Part shown: one piece after another, positions 8,607 to 16,721 of the stretch
How the letters are laid out: each line of letters begins with the position of its first letter
How positions within the stretch are numbered: position 1 is the first letter of the stretch
Program-made: the position numbers and the translations under genes
The notes under the pieces: model-generated
The model's input: the letters and a program-made list of their open reading frames with translations, nothing else
What the model was told of the DNA's origin: nothing
The model's database searches: none
Assembly (NCBI RefSeq): GCF_014960965.1
Contig: NZ_CP063169.1
Location: 901,581-965,580 of the forward strand
DNA length: 64,000 nt
Direction of reading: 5' to 3'
Origin: Ruania alkalisoli
GTDB taxonomy: Bacteria > Actinomycetota > Actinomycetes > Actinomycetales > Beutenbergiaceae

Positions 8607-9475
8607 GCCCGACGACGCAGATGCGCGGGGGATACCGTGCGCGCCAGCGCACCGCGAACGTGGCGACCTACATCATTCTGATCTCGGTGGCGATCCTCAC
8701 GCTGCTGCCTCTCGTGTACGCCTTCTTCGCCTCCTTCAAACCACTGGACGAGCTGCTCTCACAGGGCGCGCAGCTCTTCCCGGAGGAGTGGACGACAGGC
8801 AGCTATCAGGAGGTCTGGGAGCTGGGTGGGTTCCAGCGCTACTTCATGAACTCCATCCTGGTGGCGGCGGGTGTGGTCGCGGTCGACTTCTTGATCGCCT
8901 CCCTGATCGGGTGGATGCTCGCCCGCAACCTCCTCGTCTACGGCCGCGCACTGTCCGCTGTCATGGCGAGCGTGCTCTTCATCGGCGTGGGCACCGCAAC
9001 GCTGTACCCACGCTTCCTCATCGCCCAGGCTCTCGGTATCGACAACCTCATCGGCATCATCCTGGTGGAGGTCTCCGGCATGTCGGTGATCCACACCTTC
9101 CTGGTCCGGGCGTTCGTGCAGACCCTGCCACCGGAGCTGGAGGACGCCGCGCGCGTGGACGGCTGCCGGACCTTCGGGGTCTACCGCAGGATCTCCCTGC
9201 CCCTGATGCGACCGATCCTGACCACCACGGTGATCCTCGCTTTCCAGGCTGCGTGGAATAACTTCCAGATCCCGTACGTGTTCACGCTCGCTCAACCGGA
9301 GATGCGCACACTCGTCGTCGGCGTGTACGCCCTGCGAACAGGGGGTGAGGTGACCGATCCCTACCACCTGATGATCGCCGGAGCGATGGTGGTGATCGTC
9401 CCGATCGTGGTCGTGTTCCTGCTGTTGCAAAGGCACTTCATGCGCGGGATGACCGAAGGCGGCGTGAAGGCATGA
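8603..9475 (+). CDS. Carbohydrate ABC transporter permease, MalG/UgpE type
   Basis: Second permease of the importer, 290 aa, six predicted membrane helices. EAA motif at about residues 180-203 (ELEDAARVDGCRTFGVYRRI). The start is the ATG of the ATGA overlap with the MalF-like gene; upstream sequence in the same frame belongs to that gene. It overlaps the following membrane-protein gene by the same 4-nt arrangement, which implies translational coupling. The product should form the translocation pore with the 7638 product and receive substrate from the lipoprotein at 10095. Confidence 0.93.
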   Translation: MSPTTQMRGGYRARQRTANVATYIILISVAILTLLPLVYAFFASFKPLDELLSQGAQLFPEEWTTGSYQEVWELGGFQRYFMNSILVAAGVVAVDFLIASLIGWMLARNLLVYGRALSAVMASVLFIGVGTATLYPRFLIAQALGIDNLIGIILVEVSGMSVIHTFLVRAFVQTLPPELEDAARVDGCRTFGVYRRISLPLMRPILTTTVILAFQAAWNNFQIPYVFTLAQPEMRTLVVGVYALRTGGEVTDPYHLMIAGAMVVIVPIVVVFLLLQRHFMRGMTEGGVKA

Positions 9476-10098
9476 ACAGCGCAAGCGTTCTCGAGTCCCG
9501 CTGGCACCGTGTGCTCGCCGTGTACGCCGATCTGGTGAAACTGTGCGCAATCACCGCGCTGCTCAGCCTCGGGGTGGTCACCATCCCGGTCGCGCTCGCC
9601 ACGGCCTACGACGGCGTCCGGCACCTGGTGCGCACTGGTGACCTTCCGCCCTCGGGCAGGGCTGTGCAGGAGCTGTGGCGCCCTGCCACCGTGACCGGTC
9701 TGCCGCCTCTTGCCCTCGGAGCCGGAGCGGTCCTCATCGTGGTGCGCTCGCCGTCGCCCTTTCTCAGCGCGGCCGCCCTGGCCATCGCAGTGATCACGAT
9801 CATCGTGCTCGTGCGTGCCGCGGCCACGATCTCCCGTTCACCCGGAGCGACCGATGCTGCGGCGTGGCAGAGGGTGCTGCGCGATCTCGTGCTGTACCCC
9901 GCGCAGACCGTGCTTCTCGTCCTGCCATGGGCAGTGGTCGCCCTCGTCGTGGTGTTCGTGCCGGTAGCGATGACGGTCCCGCTCTGGTGCGTCGCACTCT
10001 CCCTCCCACCGTGGGCCGGTGTGCTCACCGTCCGGTGGGCATCCACCCTCCTCACAACCCGTTCCACGCACGTCCTGACAGAGAGGTCAATCCCATGA
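9472..10098 (+). CDS. DUF624/YesL-like membrane protein
   Basis: Small integral membrane protein (208 aa) with about five hydrophobic segments, near residues 22-45, 73-90, 96-118, 142-160 and 163-185. Length, topology and position inside a sugar ABC operon match the DUF624/YesL family, whose members often sit beside carbohydrate importers. The family's function is unknown; a role in transporter assembly or sensing is only inference. It is linked to both neighbours by 4-nt ATGA overlaps. Confidence 0.55.
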   Translation: MNSASVLESRWHRVLAVYADLVKLCAITALLSLGVVTIPVALATAYDGVRHLVRTGDLPPSGRAVQELWRPATVTGLPPLALGAGAVLIVVRSPSPFLSAAALAIAVITIIVLVRAAATISRSPGATDAAAWQRVLRDLVLYPAQTVLLVLPWAVVALVVVFVPVAMTVPLWCVALSLPPWAGVLTVRWASTLLTTRSTHVLTERSIP

Positions 10099-11450
10099 CA
10101 CGACAACAGCTCCGGCGCCGTGGGCGCCTCCTCGGCGTCGGCGCCACCGTGGCCGCGCTGCTGGCCACTGCCGCATGCGGCGGCCCCGATACACCCGGTG
10201 GCGGAACAGAGGGTGGCGGCGTCGGCTCCGAAGGTCCCGTGACCGTCTGGACCGACAGCGGCGTCGACGCCCAGCTCGTGGAGCAGTATCTGAGCGACTG
10301 GGCCGAGGAGAACGGTGTCGACCTGACCGTCGAGCACCAGGTGGGCAACGAGTACCAGCAGACCATCCAGTTGGCGTTGCAGACCGGGAACGGCCCGGAC
10401 GTGTTCGCCGGCAACCGCACCAACGTGCTCATCGCAGCCGGCTACGTGATGCCGCTGGACGACTTCGTCACCGACGACATCCGCGAGGCATACGGCGACC
10501 TGCTCGACCCGCCGCAGACCTACATGTCGGGCGGGAGCCTGTACACCCTCCCCAGTTCGATCACGACGACGAGGCTGGCCTACAACCGGGACATCTTCAC
10601 CGCGGCCGGTCTCGATCCGGATGCCCCGCCCGAGACCCTGGGTGAAATGCGCGAAGCCTGCGAGGCGATCGTCGCGGCCGGAGACGCGTCCTGTGTCGGC
10701 GTCCCGCTGAACTGGAACGGCTTCGCCACGTGGTATGTCGACCGGATGGCGGCCTCCTCCGACGACGATCTGACCGTGCAGGGCGCGTTCCGGCTCAGCG
10801 AGCAGCAGTACGACTTCAGTGTCTACGAACCCGTGATCGAGTTCTTCCGCGAGGCAGTGGCGCAGGGCTGGGCCTACCCCGGCGCCAGCTCTGTGGCCAA
10901 CGACATCATCCGCACCGAGTTCGCCGCCGGAAACATCGGGATGGTGATGTCGGCCTCCTGGGACGTCGGGGAACTCAACGAGGTCCTGAACACCGAGATC
11001 GGCTGGTCGGCCAGCAACATTCCGGTGCCCGACGGTGCGGAGTTCGTGCAGAACCTCGGCAGCAGCGGTGGCGGCTGGGCGATCAATGCCGCGACCGAAG
11101 CACCCGAGACTGCCGGGGCGATCGTGATGGCCCTCGCGAGCCCCGAGGTCGCCGAGATGAACGCCGCTGAGTTCGCCACCATGCCGATCCGCCCCGACGT
11201 CGAGATGCCGGACCGCGACGACCAGCTCCTCGACTACGCGCCGACCGATACCGACAACCCGACCCTCAACTCTCCCGTCGCAGGGCTCGCGATCCAGGGA
11301 GAGACCTATCGGGATGTCCTCACCGCGCTCGTGCTCGGCGATGAGGAGATCGCGCCAGCGCTGCAAGAGCTCACCGACCGCTACAACGCCGCCCTCGACG
11401 AGGCCGTGGAGGACGGTTCGGTGAACCTGGCTGACTACGCCGGGTCCTGA
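10095..11450 (+). CDS. Extracellular sugar-binding lipoprotein (SBP family 1)
   Basis: Substrate-binding component of the ABC importer, 451 aa. The start is the ATG of the ATGA overlap at 10095, which gives a lipoprotein signal: Arg-rich n-region, hydrophobic core and lipobox LATAAC with Cys28. A Gly/Pro/Glu linker follows, then a two-lobed binding fold starting VTVWTDSGVD. Family features include FAAGNIGMVMSASWDVGEL in the second half. Anchored to the outer face of the membrane by lipidation. A strong hairpin lies just after the stop (11462-11499), which often keeps binding-protein mRNA more abundant than the downstream enzymes. Confidence 0.93.
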   Translation: MTRQQLRRRGRLLGVGATVAALLATAACGGPDTPGGGTEGGGVGSEGPVTVWTDSGVDAQLVEQYLSDWAEENGVDLTVEHQVGNEYQQTIQLALQTGNGPDVFAGNRTNVLIAAGYVMPLDDFVTDDIREAYGDLLDPPQTYMSGGSLYTLPSSITTTRLAYNRDIFTAAGLDPDAPPETLGEMREACEAIVAAGDASCVGVPLNWNGFATWYVDRMAASSDDDLTVQGAFRLSEQQYDFSVYEPVIEFFREAVAQGWAYPGASSVANDIIRTEFAAGNIGMVMSASWDVGELNEVLNTEIGWSASNIPVPDGAEFVQNLGSSGGGWAINAATEAPETAGAIVMALASPEVAEMNAAEFATMPIRPDVEMPDRDDQLLDYAPTDTDNPTLNSPVAGLAIQGETYRDVLTALVLGDEEIAPALQELTDRYNAALDEAVEDGSVNLADYAGS

Positions 11451-11461
11451 CGCATCACCCA

Positions 11462-11499
11462 CGGTTCGGCGGTCGGGTACCGGCTCGACCGCCGAACCG
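11462..11499 (+). terminator. Intercistronic hairpin after binding-protein gene
   Basis: Perfect 14-bp stem (CGGTTCGGCGGTCG and its complement) with a 10-nt loop and no T-run. It stands 11 nt after the binding-protein stop and 41 nt before the next gene of the same direction, so it may be a partial terminator or an mRNA-stabilising structure. Confidence 0.6.
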
Positions 11500-11539
11500 A
11501 CCCGCAGACCGACATCCCACGAACGCCTGGAGACCCTTG

Positions 11540-12913
11540 ATGCCACGAGATGGACAGCACCGTCCGGACCTGCCGGACGTGGTGGTCATCCACTGCCACG
11601 ACCTGGGCAGACACCTCGGCTGTTACGGTGCCGCCACCGTGGCCTCCCCCCACCTCGACGCACTGGCCGCCGAAGGTGTGCTGCTCGAGCAGATGTTCGC
11701 CGCCGCTCCGCAATGCAGCCCCTCGCGCGCTGCGCTGTTCACCGGCCGGTGGCCGCATACCGCCGGTGTGCTCGGCCTGACGCACCACACCTTCGGCTGG
11801 GACCTGAACGCGGGTGAGAAGCACCTGGCCCGGCACCTCGGCGAGGCCGGATACCGCACCGAGCTTGTCGGGGTGATGCACGAGGCGCGGCGCGGCAGCA
11901 ACGAGCAGATCGCCGCCGCCCTCGGGATCGACAGGGTCAGGACCGGGGGGCGGCACATGCAGGTCGCGGAGGCTGCCGAGGAGGCGGTTGCGCGGCTGGC
12001 CGGCGAGCCGGAGCCGTACTACCTGCAGGTCGGGTTCTCCGAACCGCACCGGTTGCCCGGAGAGCACGACGCCCCGGGCGTGATGGGTTTCCTGGGCGAC
12101 GAGATCAGCCCCGACCAGAGTCTGGGTGTCCAGGTGCCGGCTTACCTGGAGGACACCGCGTCCGCCCGCGAGGAGGTGGCCGAGCTGCAGGGCGCCATCC
12201 GGGCGATGGACAGCGCTTCCGGCCGGGTGCTCGCGGCGATCGAGGCCGGTGGGCGTGCACACAACACCGTGGTGGTGTTCACCACCGACCATGGCCTTGC
12301 CCTGCCGCGCGCCAAGTGCTCGCTCTACGACCCGGGTCTTGAGGTGGCGTTCATCGTCCGTTGGCCGGCCGGTGGGTGGGACGGCGGACGCCGCCTGCAC
12401 CGCGCGCGCACCAATATCGACGTCGTCCCCACCCTGCTGGATGCGCTCGGGCTCGAATCCACGGATGCGCCCCCGATGCACGGGGAGAGCTTCGCCGCAG
12501 ACCTGGGCGGCGCCTTGGAGGTGGATGACCCCGAGGAGGTGATCTACGGTGAGATGACGTACCACGACTACTACGACCCACGGCGGTGCATCCGCACCCC
12601 CCGGGCCAAGCTCATCGTGAACTTCACCTCGGCCCCGGAGTTCATGGACCCGAGCCAGTCCTGGAACCGCCGATGCGTGCCCGTCGAGCGCCGGAACGGC
12701 AACGCCGGATCGCACCCTACGGTCGAGCTGTACGACCTCCTCGCCGATCCGCTGGAGCTGACCAACATGGCCGAGGACCCGGCCTACGCTCAGACGCGTG
12801 CCGACCTGCTGCGCCAGCTCGGCGACTGGATGCTGCAGACCCAGGATCCGCTGCTGGACGGAGCGGTGACCTCGCCGCTGCACCAGGACAGCCTGAAGGC
12901 GGTCCGGGGGTGA
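11540..12913 (+). CDS. Sulfatase (heparan-N-sulfatase-like)
   Basis: Third formylglycine sulfatase of the island, 457 aa. C-S-P-S-R motif with Cys59 (PQCSPSRAALFTG), FTTDHGLALPRAK near residue 250, and a GWDLN segment near 90. The usual N-terminal Asp-Asp metal pair reads H-D here (VIHCHDLG). No signal peptide. ATG at 11540 preferred over the TTG at 11537 because GGAG lies 7 nt upstream. Its stop overlaps the GTG of the next gene (GTGA), so it is co-translated with the GH36-like enzyme. The similarity to sulfoglucosamine sulfohydrolases is an impression from motifs, not an alignment. Substrate unknown. Confidence 0.88.
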   Translation: MPRDGQHRPDLPDVVVIHCHDLGRHLGCYGAATVASPHLDALAAEGVLLEQMFAAAPQCSPSRAALFTGRWPHTAGVLGLTHHTFGWDLNAGEKHLARHLGEAGYRTELVGVMHEARRGSNEQIAAALGIDRVRTGGRHMQVAEAAEEAVARLAGEPEPYYLQVGFSEPHRLPGEHDAPGVMGFLGDEISPDQSLGVQVPAYLEDTASAREEVAELQGAIRAMDSASGRVLAAIEAGGRAHNTVVVFTTDHGLALPRAKCSLYDPGLEVAFIVRWPAGGWDGGRRLHRARTNIDVVPTLLDALGLESTDAPPMHGESFAADLGGALEVDDPEEVIYGEMTYHDYYDPRRCIRTPRAKLIVNFTSAPEFMDPSQSWNRRCVPVERRNGNAGSHPTVELYDLLADPLELTNMAEDPAYAQTRADLLRQLGDWMLQTQDPLLDGAVTSPLHQDSLKAVRG

Positions 12914-14247
12914 GTGACCGCGTGACGTTCCGCGTTCCGTGCGCCGGTCCGGTGCTACTGCCTGCGCTCAACGCCTGGGGTCAGGACGTCTACCTCCAGC
13001 AGGCGGACTTCGAGCTCGACCCGGTCACGGTCGCGGCGTCGTCCACGTCGGGGTCTCCCGTGCTCCTGGCCGAGGGTCTGTTCGTGGGTGTTCTCTCACC
13101 GATGCCCGGGACGAGGTTTCGCCGGGTGGACGGTGTGCTGGAGGTCAGCTCCGAGGCCGACCTATTCGTGCGTACCGGTGCCGAACCGTTCGACGCCTGG
13201 GCCGAGTACTCCCGTGTGGTCATCGGCGGCGGGTGGCGCACCGGCCCGACCAGTGCTTTCCACGACGCGGTCGAGTACTGCACCTGGGTGGAGCAGAAGG
13301 CTCGAGCGACGCGGACCGGGGGGACGGCGCGCGAAGCACTCGACGAGGGGATGCTGAACGAGTTCCTGGACCGTATTGATGCGATGGACCTGCCGCGCGG
13401 CAAGGTGACCATCGACGACGGCTGGGCACCCGGGAACGCCCCGGGCGGGGTCGGTGACTGGGAGCCGGACACCGAGCGCTTCGCCGACCTGGACAAGACC
13501 GCGGCCCGCATCCGCGCCCGCGGGCACGTCCCCGGCCTGTGGTTCGCCCCAGGTCGCGCGGCGCTGCGATCGGCCTTCCGGGCCGCGGACCCGGCGGCCT
13601 TCCACCCGGTGGCCGATGGCGCCGCCGAGACGGGGAGCCGGGTGGCCGAGGAGTGCTACGCGGACGCCACCAGCACCGTTCTCGACCACTACCGCCGGGT
13701 ATTCGGCCGGTACGCCGGGATGGGCTTCGAAAAGTTCAAGCTCGACCTGTACTACGGCCCGAAACACCGGATGACCTCCCAGCTGCAGCTCGCCTACGCC
13801 GCCATCAAGGAGATCGACCCCGGCCTGGAGGTGGAGCACCACGTGCCGGACGTGTTCGCCAGCAGATGGGCCGACGTCGTCCGCAGCAACGACGTCCTCG
13901 TCGGGCCCGGGCGGCCGTGGCGTTCGGTGGCCACGGCGCACTGGCTGATCACGCGCTGGTCGGCGCCCGACACGGTGGTCAACCTCGATCACATCGGTGG
14001 CAACGCGGCCGACGTGACGGCCGAGGACTTCTGCGCGCACCTGGACCTGATGGACGGTGAGTACGGGCACCCGGTGGTCAGCCTGCTTCCGGACCGGTTC
14101 GGTGACGAGGTCGTCCAGCGACTGCGGCACTCCCTGGCGACCCACCACGCGGCCAGGCCGTTGCAGACCAGACCGCCGGCTCCGCCGTCGTGGGAGGACT
14201 ACCAGCAGGCACGGGCCGAGCTACGGGCACGGGAGGATGAGGCATGA
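12910..14247 (+). CDS. GH36-like TIM-barrel glycoside hydrolase
   Basis: Probable cytoplasmic glycosidase of 445 aa. The start is the GTG in the GTGA overlap with the sulfatase gene. An N-terminal beta-rich part covers about 1-115. The barrel follows, with IDDGWAPG (168-175), a hallmark of alpha-galactosidase-like GH36 enzymes, and FKLDLYYG, where Asp279 sits at the K-x-D nucleophile position of GH31/GH36 enzymes. It is shorter than classical GH36 alpha-galactosidases (about 700 aa), and the acid/base residue is not obvious to me. Coupled by overlaps to the sulfatase before and the FAD oxidoreductase after, so the three probably act on the same imported sugar. Confidence 0.65.
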   Translation: MSDRVTFRVPCAGPVLLPALNAWGQDVYLQQADFELDPVTVAASSTSGSPVLLAEGLFVGVLSPMPGTRFRRVDGVLEVSSEADLFVRTGAEPFDAWAEYSRVVIGGGWRTGPTSAFHDAVEYCTWVEQKARATRTGGTAREALDEGMLNEFLDRIDAMDLPRGKVTIDDGWAPGNAPGGVGDWEPDTERFADLDKTAARIRARGHVPGLWFAPGRAALRSAFRAADPAAFHPVADGAAETGSRVAEECYADATSTVLDHYRRVFGRYAGMGFEKFKLDLYYGPKHRMTSQLQLAYAAIKEIDPGLEVEHHVPDVFASRWADVVRSNDVLVGPGRPWRSVATAHWLITRWSAPDTVVNLDHIGGNAADVTAEDFCAHLDLMDGEYGHPVVSLLPDRFGDEVVQRLRHSLATHHAARPLQTRPPAPPSWEDYQQARAELRAREDEA

Positions 14248-16505
14248 CCGCGGGCATGGTGCGCACGGACGACTACCACGTGGATGTCGCTGTGATCGGC
14301 GGGGGCCTGGCAGGAGTGTGCGCCGCGATCGCGGCGGCACGGCAAGGCGCGGACGTCGCCCTGGTGCAGAACCGCCCGGTGCTCGGCGGCAACTCCTCCA
14401 GCGAGGTGCGGGTGTGGGTGTGCGGTGCGACGGCGCACGGGGTGCACCACTTCGCGCGCGAGACCGGGATCATGGGCGAGCTGTTTGTGGAGAACCAGTT
14501 CACCAACCCCGAGGGCAACCCGTACTACTGGGACCTGGTGCTGCTCGAGGCCGTGCGCGCCGAGCCGCGGATCCAATTGTTCCTGAACACCGACGTGACC
14601 GACGTCGAGGCGAGCGGCCCGGACGATGCGCGCCGAATCCACGCCGTGACCGGGTGGCAGTCCGGATCCGAACGGCGTGTCCGCGTGAGCGCCGGCGCCT
14701 TCGTCGACGCCACCGGGGACGGGCTCGTGGGGTACCTCGCCGGTGCCTGGTACCGGCTCGGCCGGGAGGCCCGGGAGGTCTACGGGGAATCGTGGGCACC
14801 GGAGGTCGAGGACGGGGCGACGCTGGGATCGACGATCCTGTTCTACTCCACCGATGCCGGCCGGCCGGTGAAGTTCGTGCCGCCGTCCTTCGCCGTCGAC
14901 ATCATGAAGACCGCCATCCCGGAGCTGCGACCCATCAGCGTGGAGGCGAAGGGCTGCCGCTACTGGTGGATCGAGTGGGGCGGCGAGCTGGACGTGGTCG
15001 CCGACAACGAGCGCATCCGGGATGAGCTGCAGGGTGTGGTGTACGGGATCTGGGACTACATCAAGAACTCCGGGAGGTTCGACGCGGACAGCCTGACGTT
15101 GGAGTGGATCGGGTCGGTCCCGGGCAAGCGGGAGTACCGCAGGTTCGAAGGTGGGTACACGCTCACCCAGCACGACGTGCTCGACCAGACCGTGTTCGAC
15201 GATCGCGTGGCCTTCGGGGGCTGGTCCATCGATCTGCATCCCCCGGGCGGGGTGTATGCCACGGAGAAGGGCTCGCGGCACTGGCACCCGGACGGGAACT
15301 ATCACATCCCGCTGCGCTGCCTGTACTCGGCGAACGTGACGAACATGTGGATGGGGGGCCGCAACATCTCCGCTTCGCACGTGGCGTTCGGTTCGGTCCG
15401 GGTGATGGCCACCTGTGGCTTGACCGGTGAGGCCGCGGGTCTCGGTGCCGCGGTCGCGCTCGCGGAGGGGGTCAGTCCGGCCGAGCTGGCGACGCAGCGG
15501 TTCGACGTGATGCGGCGGGCGCTGATCCGTTCGGACGCGTCGGTGCTCGGCTTGGTGCACGAGGACCCGGCCGACCTGGCGCTGCAGGCCAGCGTGGACG
15601 TCTCCTCCACCTGGGACCGCGTGGAGGAGACCGGCGCCGTCTCGGGCTCCTACCCGCTGACGAACCATCTGGGGATCCTCGTGCCCGTGGCGCCGGCGAT
15701 CGACGGGGTGCAGGTGCAAGTCGATGCCTCGCGGGACACCGAGTTGGTTGCGGAGCTCTGGAGAACCGGGGCGCCCCATGTCTACCTGCCGAAGCAGCAG
15801 GTGGCCGTGGAGCGCGTGGGTGTTCCCCAGGGGAAGGGTGGGTGGGTACGCCTTCCCCTGGCCTGGCGGCCGAAGACCGAGTGCAACGCGGTCATCGTGC
15901 TGAGGGCCAATCCGGACGTGACAGTCTGCCTGCAGGACGAACCGATCCCCGGGGTGGCCACGATCGGGCACAAACCCTTGCCCGATGGCGAAGCCATGCC
16001 GGAGATCTGGCGGTACTGGCGGCAGGCGCTCGAGCATCACGTGCCGCGGCTGCGGTTGGACGCACCGACGGCCGCGTATGCGCCGCGGCGTGCGGTCGGC
16101 GGCTACGCGCGCCCCTATGCTGGTCCGCAGATGTGGGTCTCCGCCCCGTTCGCGGAGGACCCCGAGCCCTGGCTGCAGCTGACCTGGCATGCTCCGGCCG
16201 ATGTGGGCGAGGTGACGATTGTCTTCGACGACGATGTGCAGGAGGACCTCGTCAACCTGCACCGTCACCGCACACCGTTCGAGGTGCTGCCGACTCTGGT
16301 GCGCGACTACCGCGTCGAGGTGGTGCCGGAAGGCGCCGACGAGTGGCAGGTCGTGGCCGAGGTGACCGGGAACCGGGTCCGGCACCGCCGCCATGAGCTG
16401 TCGCGGCGGGTGACGCGGCTGCGGGTGGTCGTCTCGGCGACGAACGGTGTGCAATCCGCGCGGATCGTCTCGGTGCGGGCGTGGGCAACTGCCGGTCAGC
16501 AATGA
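14244..16505 (+). CDS. FAD-dependent oxidoreductase with C-terminal beta-rich domain
   Basis: FAD_oxidored-family protein of 753 aa. Rossmann motif GGGLAG at 19-24 (VDVAVIGGGLAGVCAAIAAA), followed by LGGNSSSEVRVWVCGA, typical of the family found in carbohydrate loci. The FAD domain runs to about residue 420 (ATCGLTGEAAGLGAAVA). The remaining about 330 residues contain beta-sandwich-like stretches, perhaps sugar-binding. No signal peptide. ATG at 14244 overlaps the GH36-like stop (ATGA). Oxidation of a sugar or uronate hydroxyl is plausible, but the reaction is unknown. Last gene of the island; a strong hairpin follows. Confidence 0.8.
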   Translation: MTAGMVRTDDYHVDVAVIGGGLAGVCAAIAAARQGADVALVQNRPVLGGNSSSEVRVWVCGATAHGVHHFARETGIMGELFVENQFTNPEGNPYYWDLVLLEAVRAEPRIQLFLNTDVTDVEASGPDDARRIHAVTGWQSGSERRVRVSAGAFVDATGDGLVGYLAGAWYRLGREAREVYGESWAPEVEDGATLGSTILFYSTDAGRPVKFVPPSFAVDIMKTAIPELRPISVEAKGCRYWWIEWGGELDVVADNERIRDELQGVVYGIWDYIKNSGRFDADSLTLEWIGSVPGKREYRRFEGGYTLTQHDVLDQTVFDDRVAFGGWSIDLHPPGGVYATEKGSRHWHPDGNYHIPLRCLYSANVTNMWMGGRNISASHVAFGSVRVMATCGLTGEAAGLGAAVALAEGVSPAELATQRFDVMRRALIRSDASVLGLVHEDPADLALQASVDVSSTWDRVEETGAVSGSYPLTNHLGILVPVAPAIDGVQVQVDASRDTELVAELWRTGAPHVYLPKQQVAVERVGVPQGKGGWVRLPLAWRPKTECNAVIVLRANPDVTVCLQDEPIPGVATIGHKPLPDGEAMPEIWRYWRQALEHHVPRLRLDAPTAAYAPRRAVGGYARPYAGPQMWVSAPFAEDPEPWLQLTWHAPADVGEVTIVFDDDVQEDLVNLHRHRTPFEVLPTLVRDYRVEVVPEGADEWQVVAEVTGNRVRHRRHELSRRVTRLRVVVSATNGVQSARIVSVRAWATAGQQ

Positions 16506-16524
16506 GCATGCACAGCGCGAGAAT

Positions 16525-16552
16525 CGCCTCCGGCTCCGGTGAGCCGGAGGCG
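16525..16552 (+). terminator. Terminator hairpin after glycan operon
   Basis: Perfect 12-bp GC-rich stem (CGCCTCCGGCTC with its complement) and CGGT loop, 20 nt after the oxidoreductase stop, without a T-tract. I see no gene in the rest of 16506-16721. Confidence 0.75.
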
Positions 16553-16709
16553 CCATCGTCGACGGATTCCTCCGCGTGCACTTCTCGGACATGAGGGCCG
16601 ATCCGGGTGGGAAGCCGAACCTGGCGACCGAGGAGACCCGGCCCGTGGCCGCGTGCGGACCGGCACGCTCCGCACCGCGTCGAAGGGAGCGAACCTCACC
16701 TCCCGTCGC

Positions 16710-16715
16710 TAGACT
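16710..16715 (+). promoter_or_regulatory. -10 box of leaderless cysS
   Basis: TAGACT followed by 6 nt and the GTG start of cysS; no SD sequence. No convincing -35. Confidence 0.55.
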
Positions 16716-16721
16716 CTCCGA

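Noticed and set aside
16553-16709. Short GTG-initiated frame before cysS
   Set aside because: About 50 codons, no SD, no recognisable motif, and its end runs into the cysS promoter.
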